A stretch of 63,302 bases of DNA, taken from Acinetobacter sp. GTDB lineage: Bacteria > Pseudomonadota > Gammaproteobacteria > Pseudomonadales > Moraxellaceae. The position numbers and the translations under genes were made by a program. The stretch is from positions 1-63,302 of the forward strand of contig JAITLL010000028.1 in assembly GCA_031277915.1 (NCBI GenBank), in the 5' to 3' direction. The notes below the pieces were generated by a model, which saw nothing but the letters and a program-made list of their open reading frames with translations, searched no databases and had not been told where the DNA came from. This document shows positions 9,658-16,044 of this stretch, in pieces (the first letter of the stretch is position 1; each line of letters starts with the position of its first letter).

Positions 9658-10011
9658 TTAAGACTGATTAATCATCGTATGCGCCCATACCGATAAAGAC
9701 TCTAGAACAGGCTTAAAAGAGTGGCCTAATTCGGTCATTTCATAGACCACCTTAATCGGTGCTTTTTCACCATAAACGGTTCGAGAGATTAAGCCGCTTT
9801 GCTCTAATTGTTTGAGTTGAAGGCTTAAGGTCATTTCTGTGATGGTTGGCATTAATTGATTGATTTCATTAAAACGTTTTGGCCCATCTTTTAAGTAATA
9901 CAAAATAACACCTTTCCATTTTCCACCCACCAAATCCATAGCCATACTGATATGACATGGATAAGTTTTTCCATTCATGCTGATTTCACATTTATTTTCA
10001 GTATTTGCCAT
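9658..10011 (-). CDS. HxlR-family transcriptional regulator
   Basis: The protein has the one-domain winged-helix HxlR layout: Cys near the N terminus, 'LVGGKWKGVILYYL' (helix 1-2), 'RFNEINQLMPTITEMTLSLQL' recognition region and a C-terminal dimerisation helix. An in-frame GTG at 10023 would add four residues, but the ATG at 10011 has an AGGTGG 8 bases upstream and is preferred, giving 117 residues. It is divergent from the flavodoxin-fold reductase at 10104, and two palindromes lie between them. HxlR proteins of this context often sense electrophiles or quinones through the Cys; this is inference. Confidence 0.88.
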   Translation of the reverse strand: MANTENKCEISMNGKTYPCHISMAMDLVGGKWKGVILYYLKDGPKRFNEINQLMPTITEMTLSLQLKQLEQSGLISRTVYGEKAPIKVVYEMTELGHSFKPVLESLSVWAHTMINQS

Positions 10012-10024
10012 TTTTAATGCCACC

Positions 10025-10071
10025 TATCAACTTTGATAGTTATTGTACACCCATACTATAAAAATTATAGT
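10025..10071. promoter_or_regulatory. Twin palindromes between HxlR and reductase genes
   Basis: Two perfect dyads: TATCAACTTTGATA at 10025-10038 and ACTATAA-N3-TTATAGT at 10055-10071, with centres about 31-32 bases apart (about three helical turns). They sit in the divergent promoter region, as expected for a dimeric HxlR repressor. Binding is inferred. Confidence 0.5.
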
Positions 10072-10103
10072 TACTATGATTTTTATAGCTACAAGGCATT
10101 ATT

Positions 10104-10640
10104 ATGGCTTTACTTATTTTGGCTCATCCCTACTACGCTCAATCAATTGCAAATAAAACGATAGTGAATGCACTTATAAAAACCTATCCAGACATTGAAG
10201 TGCGAGATATTTTCCAGCTTTATCCGGACTATAAAATTGATGTCAGTGCTGAACAAGAAGCGTTGTTACGCCACGACACCATCATTCTGCAATATCCAAT
10301 GTTCTGGTTTAATATGCCGGCGATTTTAAAGTTATGGTTTGATGAAGTTTTTACTTATCAGTTTGCTTATGGCTCTCAGGGCGACAAATTAAAAGACAAA
10401 AAAGTTATTATTAGTATGACAGTCGGGCAAAAAGAAGCCGACATGGTAACCGAACAAGAAAACTTAATTGATAGCTTTTTAAAAGCGGTTCAACATTCAA
10501 TTCTATATACACAAATGCAGATAAGCGGCACTTATTTGCTTTATGAAGTCTCGCCTGTAACTGGCAACTCAGAATCTGAAATTAAGTTAAAAGCGGTTGA
10601 GCATGGTCATAAAGTATTAAAGCATTTGACCGAAGCATAA
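10104..10640 (+). CDS. NAD(P)H-dependent flavodoxin-fold oxidoreductase (KefF/YwrO-like)
   Basis: The 178-residue protein has features of the flavodoxin-like quinone reductase family (KefF, YwrO, NQO1-type): '[13 protein letters not shown]' for the FMN phosphate loop, '[23 protein letters not shown]' contacting the flavin, and 'FAYG' thereafter. These enzymes carry out two-electron reduction of quinones or nitro compounds using FMN. It is divergent from the HxlR regulator, a common pairing that suggests induction by electrophilic substrates. A single-gene transcript is likely because degenerate DNA follows it. Confidence 0.88.
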   Translation: MALLILAHPYYAQSIANKTIVNALIKTYPDIEVRDIFQLYPDYKIDVSAEQEALLRHDTIILQYPMFWFNMPAILKLWFDEVFTYQFAYGSQGDKLKDKKVIISMTVGQKEADMVTEQENLIDSFLKAVQHSILYTQMQISGTYLLYEVSPVTGNSESEIKLKAVEHGHKVLKHLTEA

Positions 10641-10659
10641 GATTTAAAGAGAGCATCAA

Positions 10660-10770
10660 TACTGCGGGATCAACTTCTTCAACAACGCCCATAAACTCAT
10701 ACCCAAAGATATCGCCATGTTCAGTCTTTGGGATTTTGCCCCGATATAAATTTAAGTAAGAGCGCGCATA
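10660..10770 (-). pseudogene. Fragment of a zinc-dependent alcohol/formaldehyde dehydrogenase gene
   Basis: One minus-strand frame from 10770 to 10660 reads '...[23 protein letters not shown]' followed by VVEEV, a close match in pattern to the conserved N-terminal segment of medium-chain Zn alcohol dehydrogenases of the formaldehyde-dehydrogenase type (normally DLHLYRG...GHEFMG). There is no start codon and the rest of the roughly 390-residue protein is absent; the Gly-His-Glu of the zinc site reads Gly-Tyr-Glu. The flanks (10641-10659 and 10771-11020) hold no gene. It is a deletion relic left between two intact genes. Confidence 0.7.
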
Positions 10771-11020
10771 TTATTATTCCTCTATTTCCTTTCATGTCAT
10801 TTGATTATGAGGAGGCTTTCTTTACTGTTTGCAACGATTGTTATTTTTCACGTAAGGCATATTACTCAAATGCAAATAAATGAAGGCTTCGCTCTGCCCT
10901 AAAACGTGCAATATAGAGGTGAAATCACTCCGATGAACAAAAATTCCACGCTATTCAAAAGCATGCTAATATCCAAATTCTGACAATTACTCATGTCAAA
11001 TTTACTTTAGAGGGAACAAG
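10771..11020. other. Non-coding remainder of the 10641-11020 gap
   Basis: No gene, repeat or terminator could be supported here. The promoter and ribosome binding site (GAGGG, 9 bases before the ATG at 11021) of the SRPBCC gene are at the right end. Confidence 0.5.
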
Positions 11021-11452
11021 ATGTTAAAAACTCAAAAAATCAACATCGTACAAGAATTTGATGCACCCGTAGATAAGGTCTTTGCGACCTTAAGTGAACA
11101 TGAAAACCTAAGTAAACTTTTTGCCCCTGCTAAAGTTACTCGCATTAGCAACGGAAAGGATGCACGCAATGGTGTTGGCTCTGCCCGCAAGATGTCTATT
11201 CCGTTTACACCTTCATTTGTAGAAACAAATTTAGTCTATAAAGAAAATGAACTTATCGAATATGCGATCACAAGCGGAATTAGCCCAATCAAGGCGCACT
11301 ATGGCGTGATGAAATTTACTGACTTGGGAAATAATCGAACTCGTTTAAATTACACTATTAGCTTTAAAGGCCGCGTTCCTTTTATTGGCCCAATTATTAA
11401 AGCAGCTTTAGAAAATGGCGTGAGCCGTGGTCTTAAAAAACTTAAGTTTTAA
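11021..11452 (+). CDS. SRPBCC-fold protein (polyketide cyclase/START-like)
   Basis: The 143-residue protein has the SRPBCC/Bet v1-like pattern: 'VQEFDAPVDKVFATLSEHENLSKLFAPAKVTRI' at the N terminus, a central sheet, and a C-terminal amphipathic helix (about 120-143). Such proteins bind hydrophobic ligands in a deep cavity; individual functions vary widely. No signal peptide. It is monocistronic, with GAGGG upstream and a bidirectional terminator 15 bases after the stop. The ligand is unknown. Confidence 0.82.
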   Translation: MLKTQKINIVQEFDAPVDKVFATLSEHENLSKLFAPAKVTRISNGKDARNGVGSARKMSIPFTPSFVETNLVYKENELIEYAITSGISPIKAHYGVMKFTDLGNNRTRLNYTISFKGRVPFIGPIIKAALENGVSRGLKKLKF

Positions 11453-11467
11453 CCCGCCCTATCAAAT

Positions 11468-11495
11468 AAAAGCCCTGTTACGGGCTTTTATTTTT
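11468..11495. terminator. Bidirectional terminator between SRPBCC and TetR genes
   Basis: AAAAGCCC-N6-GGGCTTTT with a T run on the plus-strand side and A-rich flank on the other; it serves the convergent genes ending at 11452 and 11505. Confidence 0.85.
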
Positions 11496-11504
11496 TGAGT
11501 ATTT

Positions 11505-12059
11505 CTATGTAAGCATCGCTATAAAATATTCGAATTGTTTATCTCTTTCCTCTATATGGGTATCGCTGAGCCTTTGAATAATAGTTCCTTCAATTATATG
11601 TAGAAGTAGTTTGGCATCATCATAAGAAGTATACGTTTTAAGCATTCTTAGCTGGCTATAAATTTCATTGGTGAGCCATGTTCTATATTTAATGGCAGTT
11701 TGGTATGCATTGGGATAAGTATTCTTGGTTTCAAAAATGGCTTTCAATAACAGGTAATACAGCCCTTCTAAGTCTGTATGTAATTCATAAAGTGTTTTGA
11801 GTTTGTCTCTCACACTTATGTTCTGGTCATATTCCACCATTGCTGTGACTTTGTCTTGAAGCCGTTCTTTTTGCACGAGTAGGCAGATTTCAATAAACCG
11901 CGCTTTGGACTGAAAGTAATGATAAAAAGTCATTTTTGTAATTTCAGACTCTTTAATAATTCTGTCGACACCAACGAGATGAAAGCCGTGGTGGTGAAAT
12001 AAATCAATTGCTTTATTCACAACTTTTAACGCGCGTGTAGAAAGTACTAAAGGTGACAT
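11505..12059 (-). CDS. TetR-family regulator 1, behind a C4-like RNA leader
   Basis: The 184-residue protein has the TetR HTH (residues about 10-55; 'GVDRIIKESEITKMTFYHYFQSK' pattern) and a short all-helical C-terminal domain. It is paralogous to the TetR genes at 34780 and 62889 (shared 'LLLKAIFE...YP.AY..A..YR.WL' block) and more distantly to the one at 44181. Its upstream region (12060-12630) carries a promoter, a C4-like RNA and a 30-codon gene in the same direction, with 176 bases between that small gene and this start. No metabolic gene is adjacent, so its target is not evident; it may regulate itself or act at distance. Confidence 0.88.
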   Translation of the reverse strand: MSPLVLSTRALKVVNKAIDLFHHHGFHLVGVDRIIKESEITKMTFYHYFQSKARFIEICLLVQKERLQDKVTAMVEYDQNISVRDKLKTLYELHTDLEGLYYLLLKAIFETKNTYPNAYQTAIKYRTWLTNEIYSQLRMLKTYTSYDDAKLLLHIIEGTIIQRLSDTHIEERDKQFEYFIAMLT

Positions 12060-12235
12060 ATTTGTACCGTTTAAAATAATTTTTTGTTGTATATAAAAGA
12101 GATAGAAATGCCGTCACTCTTAAATTGAGTGCTAAAACAGGCATACAGAAGCAGCACAATAAAGATGTGCTCGCCTATCTCAGGTTTATTGTTGCTATGA
12201 TTTTTGAGTCGTAATGATTTAAGGTCGTAGAAAAT

Positions 12236-12328
12236 CTACAAACGGTTAAACCGTTTTAAATACCAGTTAGGTGGTATGGGTAGAGAGAGTTTGGCGAAGG
12301 CCAATAAATGAGAAGAATTAGTACGCAT
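12236..12328 (-). CDS. 30-codon small gene between C4-like RNA and tetR
   Basis: ATG at 12328 is preceded by an excellent AAAGGAG 6 bases upstream and reads 30 residues (MRTNSSHLLAFAKLSLPIPP then NWYLKRFNRL) to TAG. It lies downstream of the C4-like RNA in the same orientation. Its Shine-Dalgarno is part of a sequence (AACAAAGGAG) complementary to the loop of that RNA, so its translation is probably repressed by it. In phage P1 the corresponding place holds icd, which is translationally coupled to ant. The peptide is basic and has no recognised domain. No expression evidence; the call rests on the ribosome binding site and layout. Confidence 0.6.
   Translation of the reverse strand: MRTNSSHLLAFAKLSLPIPPNWYLKRFNRL
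12240..12256. promoter_or_regulatory. 17-bp palindrome overlapping the end of the small gene
   Basis: AAACGGTTAAACCGTTT is a perfect 8-1-8 dyad lying 181-197 bases before the TetR start. It could be a TetR operator or an RNA hairpin. It also encodes part of the small protein, so function is uncertain. Confidence 0.35.
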
Positions 12329-12337
12329 AGCGGACTC

Positions 12338-12374
12338 CTTTGTTAATAAAAGAAATCCTACCGATCACTGCTAA
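12338..12374 (-). promoter_or_regulatory. Predicted target of the C4-like RNA (a2/b2-like)
   Basis: On the minus strand TTAGCAG (12374-12368) and AACAAAG (12344-12338) are perfect complements of the two unpaired segments of the C4-like RNA (CTGCTAA at 12406-12400 and CTTTGTT at 12419-12413). The second segment continues into the Shine-Dalgarno (AACAAAGGAG) of the 30-codon gene. Pairing would block translation initiation. Confidence 0.6.
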
Positions 12375-12382
12375 ATGATGGT

Positions 12383-12458
12383 GGCAGGACGAAAGAGGGT
12401 TAGCAGACTGGCAACAAAGAAACCAGCACACCCGAAGGTGTCCCCCTTCCGCCCTACC
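12383..12458 (-). ncRNA. C4-like antisense RNA, copy 1
   Basis: About 76 nt fold into a closed three-way structure: an outer stem of about 13-14 pairs in 17 positions (12458-12442 with 12399-12383), a hairpin ACACC-TTCG-GGTGT with a cUUCGg tetraloop, and a CTGG...CCAG hairpin whose loop carries CTTTGTT. The minus strand is chosen because a sigma70 promoter lies upstream on that strand and the tetraloop is a UUCG only in that orientation. Size and shape match the C4 RNA of phages P1/P7, which is antisense to the ribosome binding region of icd/ant. It lies in the leader of the small gene and tetR. Confidence 0.72.
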
Positions 12459-12516
12459 GTAGAGAAAAAGGGGGCGAACGAGTTCACGATACACAAAACT
12501 AGGTTTTGAATATCGT

Positions 12517-12539
12517 CTTTGTTAAATAGGGTCTGCTAA
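12517..12539 (-). promoter_or_regulatory. Upstream complement of the C4-like RNA (a1/b1-like), copy 1
   Basis: Minus-strand TTAGCAG (12539-12533) and AACAAAG (12523-12517), 9 bases apart, both pair perfectly with the two single-stranded segments of the C4-like RNA 60 bases downstream. It may act in cis in leader folding or as a decoy. A CAAAAC/GTTTTG hairpin follows at about 12495-12510. Confidence 0.55.
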
Positions 12540-12569
12540 AACCCGCTAGCGATGTAGGCCAGCCCGCAA

Positions 12570-12598
12570 AGGATAGTATTCGCTTTTGTTGGCGTCAA
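12570..12598 (-). promoter_or_regulatory. Sigma70 promoter of C4-like leader 1
   Basis: TTGACG (12598-12593), 17-base spacer, TATCCT (12575-12570). The same promoter is repeated for copy 2 and, in diverged form with the same 17-base spacing, for copy 3. Confidence 0.7.
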
Positions 12599-12630
12599 GC
12601 GTAGGAAATGACAATTGTATTAAAGTAGAG
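12570..12630. repeat. 61-bp direct repeat, first copy (partner at 12855-12915)
   Basis: The promoter and its upstream DNA are repeated 285 bases away at 12855-12915 with three differences in 61 positions, showing that the two C4-like units arose by local duplication. Confidence 0.9.
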
Positions 12631-12768
12631 CGGTTAAGTTTTAAATTATTTTCAAGTTTAGAAGATTTAAAAACTAATTGAATATTGATATGTAGGATCT
12701 GTTTGTCTAGTTATAAAAATTAAATAAAAACTGAAGAATGAAATAACTATCTCTGCTAAATAATTATG

Positions 12769-12846
12769 GTAGCAGAACGAAAAAGAGTTAGCAGACTGGT
12801 GCCAAAGAGACCAGCACATCCTAAGATGTCCTCTTTCCGTCCTACT
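12769..12846 (-). ncRNA. C4-like antisense RNA, copy 2 (solo)
   Basis: About 77 nt with the same fold: outer stem pairing 12846-12831 with 12787-12771, hairpin ACATC-TTAG-GATGT (compensatory change relative to copy 1) and hairpin CTGGT...ACCAG with loop CTCTTTGGC. It keeps the b' segment CTGCTAA (12794-12788), but its loop differs. It starts almost at the promoter, so the a1/b1-like leader is missing, and no small gene or tetR follows. A TCTGCTA/TAGCAGA stem (12752-12776) overlaps the 3' end and may end the transcript. Probably a stand-alone trans-acting RNA. Confidence 0.68.
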
Positions 12847-12854
12847 AGAAAGAA

Positions 12855-12883
12855 AGGATAGTATTCGCTTTTGTTATCGTCAA
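12855..12883 (-). promoter_or_regulatory. Sigma70 promoter of solo C4-like RNA
   Basis: TTGACG (12883-12878), 17-base spacer, TATCCT (12860-12855); transcription would begin within about 5-8 bases of the first stem of the RNA. Confidence 0.7.
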
Positions 12884-12915
12884 GCGTAGGAAATGACAAT
12901 CGTATTAAAGTAGAG
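12855..12915. repeat. 61-bp direct repeat, second copy (partner at 12570-12630)
   Basis: Second copy of the promoter-containing repeat. Confidence 0.9.
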
Positions 12916-13020
12916 AGGCTGGAATAAATAAAAGTTATTTAATTGGTTTAGTTCATTATGAAATTTCTAATATCTTTTAGTATGATATATTTTCATTATA
13001 AAAATGATTAGAGTTATCTA

Positions 13021-13518
13021 ATGACATTAAAGTCTTTATATATTGAGCTTTATTATGGAGAATATTCAGCTCAAGAAAAAACGGAAAAGATTAATAAATA
13101 TATTGAAGAAAACGAAGATGTCCATATAGATTTTTTTACCGAGCTACTACAGCCATTTAATGATTATAATTCTTTATTACTTCGACACATAAACTTAACA
13201 GATTCTAGTTTTTCATATAATTGTATTGAAGCAGAAATATTAGCAGCTAGATTTTTTTTAGATATTTTAAATAATTATCAAGAAAACAATCTAAGCCCAG
13301 TTCAACTATGTACTATTTTCAATAATTTAGAAACAGGTTTTATGGGCGCTCCAAGAAATCTTCCAGATAATATAATTTATTACCCAACTTGGCTCGAATC
13401 TTTCTACGATGCTTGCGATTGGTGTGATGAAACATGGACTTTAGAGAATTCTCCTCACCTAATTGAAGCCACAAAACAGCAAATCCATGTCATAGAAAAA
13501 TGGCTATTCTTCAAATAG
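13021..13518 (+). CDS. Unrecognised acidic protein
   Basis: The 165-residue protein is not recognised. It is acidic, mostly helical by composition, with no signal peptide or membrane segment. It has a Trp-rich C-terminal part ('PTWLESFYDACDWCDETWTLENS', residues about 121-143) with two Cys. Its low G+C and AT-rich codons differ slightly from its neighbours. Its 3' end overlaps the convergent Sel1-repeat gene by 15 bases. Its length and acidity resemble many contact-toxin immunity proteins, but there is no toxin next to it, so that is speculation. Confidence 0.75.
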   Translation: MTLKSLYIELYYGEYSAQEKTEKINKYIEENEDVHIDFFTELLQPFNDYNSLLLRHINLTDSSFSYNCIEAEILAARFFLDILNNYQENNLSPVQLCTIFNNLETGFMGAPRNLPDNIIYYPTWLESFYDACDWCDETWTLENSPHLIEATKQQIHVIEKWLFFK

Positions 13519-14463
13519 TGATAAGGCATCTTTATTGCCATTTTCTGCTGCTTTTCTTAGCCACTTTTCGGCTAATTCATTGTTTTGTTGTACGCCTTCA
13601 CCTTTAAAGTACATCATGCCCACAGTAAATTGTGCTTCATCGTTTTCCTGTTGAGCAGCTTTACTATACCATTCGAACGCTTTTTTATAATCTTGACTTA
13701 CACCTTGCCCAAGCGCATAACACGCCCCTAAGTTATTTTGTGCTATTGAGTTTCCTTGCTCAGCCGCTTTGCTATATAACTCAAAGGCTTTTTTATTATT
13801 TAGTTCTACACCCTTACCTTGCGCATAAAGTGCAGCAAGATTATTTTGCGCATCGGCATAATTTTGTGCTGCAGCCTGACTGTACCACTCAGAAGCTTTC
13901 TTATAATCTTGGGTAACCCCATAGCCTTCTTCGTAAAGTATGCCCAAATAGTATTTAGCTTCAGCATTATCTCGTGCAGCAGCTTTGTTATACCATTCAA
14001 ATGCTTTCTGATAGTTTTTAACTCCACTATCACCATTTGCATAATATGCACCTAAATTATTCTGCGCTTTCACTTCCCCTTGTTCAGCAGCTTTACTGTA
14101 CCATTCGAATGCTTTTTTATAATTTTGCTCTACCCCTTGTGCAAGAGCATACATTGCTCCCAAATTATTCTGCGCTTCCGCATTTCCTTGATTAGCAGCT
14201 TTACTATACCATTCAAAGGCCTTTTTATAATCTTGAGGAACAACTTTCCCCTCTACATATAGTTCACCAAGTTTTGCTTGAGCTTCTGCATCGCCTCTTT
14301 CTGCCAAATGAGAAATATCTTTAAAATCTGGTTGATGGCTACAAGCTAATAAATTAATTGCTAAGAAAATAATGCCAATTTTTTGAAGTTTTTTTCTTAA
14401 AATAAAAAACATAATAAATATTAAATTGTATTGGGTGATAAATGTATTTAAGAATATTAGCAT
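13504..14463 (-). CDS. Sel1-repeat lipoprotein
   Basis: The 319-residue protein carries about seven Sel1-type (36-residue TPR-like) repeats from about residue 54 to the end, each with the 'A(F/S)EWYSKAA' and 'AQNNLG.(L/Y)Y' cores. A lipobox LLAC near residue 38-41 follows a hydrophobic stretch, so it is probably lipidated. The ATG at 14463 has GAGGA close upstream; an internal ATG at 14412 would give a more normal signal peptide length. Sel1 proteins mediate protein-protein contacts in the envelope; some are immunity proteins of secreted lipases. The partner here is unknown. It overlaps the convergent gene by 15 bases. Confidence 0.85.
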   Translation of the reverse strand: MLIFLNTFITQYNLIFIMFFILRKKLQKIGIIFLAINLLACSHQPDFKDISHLAERGDAEAQAKLGELYVEGKVVPQDYKKAFEWYSKAANQGNAEAQNNLGAMYALAQGVEQNYKKAFEWYSKAAEQGEVKAQNNLGAYYANGDSGVKNYQKAFEWYNKAAARDNAEAKYYLGILYEEGYGVTQDYKKASEWYSQAAAQNYADAQNNLAALYAQGKGVELNNKKAFELYSKAAEQGNSIAQNNLGACYALGQGVSQDYKKAFEWYSKAAQQENDEAQFTVGMMYFKGEGVQQNNELAEKWLRKAAENGNKDALSLFEE

Positions 14464-14520
14464 AAATCCTCAAGCACAATTGAGCAAAAACCCGATCAAG
14501 CCCACCTTATAAACCATCCA

Positions 14521-15741
14521 TTAATCCATCAACTTTTTACGGCGATACAACCCACAATTTCCAGAAAATAGCGCTGCCAATAAACACGTAATGATGGCGT
14601 AAGTGGCAACATTCATTCCAAATAGTTCAATTGCTAAAATAATAGACGTTAACGGGGCCTTACTTGCCCCTGAAAACAAACTCACTAACCCTAAGCCTGC
14701 AAGCAATGAAATTGGTAGGTTTAAAACCGCCCCTAAAGCATTACCTAATGTCGCGCCCACATAAAACAACGGTGTAATTTCGCCACCTTTAAAGCCCGAA
14801 CCTAAAGTAATTGCAGTAAAAACGGTCTTGTTAAAAAAGTCGTAAAACTCAATCGGTACATAAAAAGATGCGATGATTTTATCCGTACCCAAGCCATTAT
14901 ATTGCTGATGCGCAGTAAACAAAGTAAGTAGCATAATAATAATACCGCCAACCATTGTTCTTAATGGCAAATAGCGAATATACTTGTAAAAGAGGTCACT
15001 CGCCAAATGAATAGCTGCAATAAAGAAACGTGCAGCTAAACCAAAGACTAACCCTGCTGCAATCAAGCTCATGAGCGTGCCAAAATGAATAGCTGGAAAC
15101 TCGCTAATGACGTAAAAAACATGCGGGTGAACAATATCGAACAGCTCAGGCATGGTCGATGCAATAAGTGCCGACACAAAACATGGGAAAATGGCTGAGT
15201 ATCTTAAATTACCTAAAGCGGTAATTTCTAAACCATAAATTGCACCTGCTAAAGGTAAGCCAAAGACTCCTGCAAAACCCGCACCAATACTCGCAATTAA
15301 ACAAATTTTTCGGTTATCTTCCGAGATTTTTAATATATGGCTAAAGTGGTCAATTAAAGCACCTGAAAGCTGAACTGCTGGCGCCTCACGCCCTGCCGAA
15401 CCACCAAACAGTTGCGTTAAAATTGAAGTAATAAAAATGATGGGACTCATTCGTTTTGGAATAAACGACTTCGGCTGGTGAATTTCATCTAAGAGTAAAT
15501 GAGTTCCCCGTTCAATCGGTGATCCATATTTTTTAATGAGATAACCAATACCAAAACCCACGAAAGGCAAAAAGTAGATGAGCCAGTGATGCAGACTTCG
15601 GACTTTATTTGAAATATCAAAAGCCACAAAAATTAAAGTCGATGCCAGCCCTGCGACGACTCCAATCACAATGGATATGACGAGCCAATAGATACTGTAT
15701 TTTAGAATTTGATCATATTCAGATGAAGGTAGAATTTTCAT
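14521..15741 (-). CDS. ClC-family chloride channel/antiporter-like membrane protein
   Basis: The 406-residue polytopic protein matches the ClC fold: the 'GGSAGREAPAVQLSGAL' segment (residues about 113-130) corresponds to GREGPxxQ with the gating Glu kept, and 'GSGFKGGEITPLFYVGATLG' (about 287-306) corresponds to the GxFxP region. The first filter motif GSGIP is not present in recognisable form ('PIERGTH' in its place), so ion selectivity may differ from that of E. coli ClcA. Function is anion transport across the inner membrane by family. Monocistronic; a terminator and about 300 bases separate it from the next operon. Confidence 0.82.
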   Translation of the reverse strand: MKILPSSEYDQILKYSIYWLVISIVIGVVAGLASTLIFVAFDISNKVRSLHHWLIYFLPFVGFGIGYLIKKYGSPIERGTHLLLDEIHQPKSFIPKRMSPIIFITSILTQLFGGSAGREAPAVQLSGALIDHFSHILKISEDNRKICLIASIGAGFAGVFGLPLAGAIYGLEITALGNLRYSAIFPCFVSALIASTMPELFDIVHPHVFYVISEFPAIHFGTLMSLIAAGLVFGLAARFFIAAIHLASDLFYKYIRYLPLRTMVGGIIIMLLTLFTAHQQYNGLGTDKIIASFYVPIEFYDFFNKTVFTAITLGSGFKGGEITPLFYVGATLGNALGAVLNLPISLLAGLGLVSLFSGASKAPLTSIILAIELFGMNVATYAIITCLLAALFSGNCGLYRRKKLMD

Positions 15742-16044
15742 TCGCTTTCTTCAATTCGCCTTTGAGTGAGTGCCAAATTCTCAAATTGTTTTTATGCCGC
15801 CAGCTCATTAAGTGAGAAATGCTTAAACTGGGCTAAAAATTAAAGCTCGCATAAGCGAGCTTTAAATACAGTGGTTAATATTTATACTACAAATCTGTGA
15901 TAAATATCTCATAACCCGGACAGGCTTTCAAGGTGTAAATAGTGAAGGGAAACCTGAAAAATGCCTGATTGAGTTAATTAATAAGCATTCGATTTGACCC
16001 GATCAAAGTAAAAACATTATCGGGGCAAATGATCGATTCAAAAC
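15742..16044. other. Intergenic region between ClC and biotin carboxylase genes
   Basis: Holds the terminator at 15842 and the promoter region of the ClC gene. Nothing else was recognised. Confidence 0.5.
15842..15866. terminator. Terminator downstream of the Pxp operon
   Basis: Perfect 9-bp stem AAAGCTCGC-ATAA-GCGAGCTTT. It is the first strong hairpin past the end of the minus-strand operon (stop at 16045). Confidence 0.65.

Noticed and set aside
11505-12915. Prophage or phage-P1-like element
   Set aside because: Only the RNA fold and layout resemble P1 c4; no phage structural, integrase or att features nearby.
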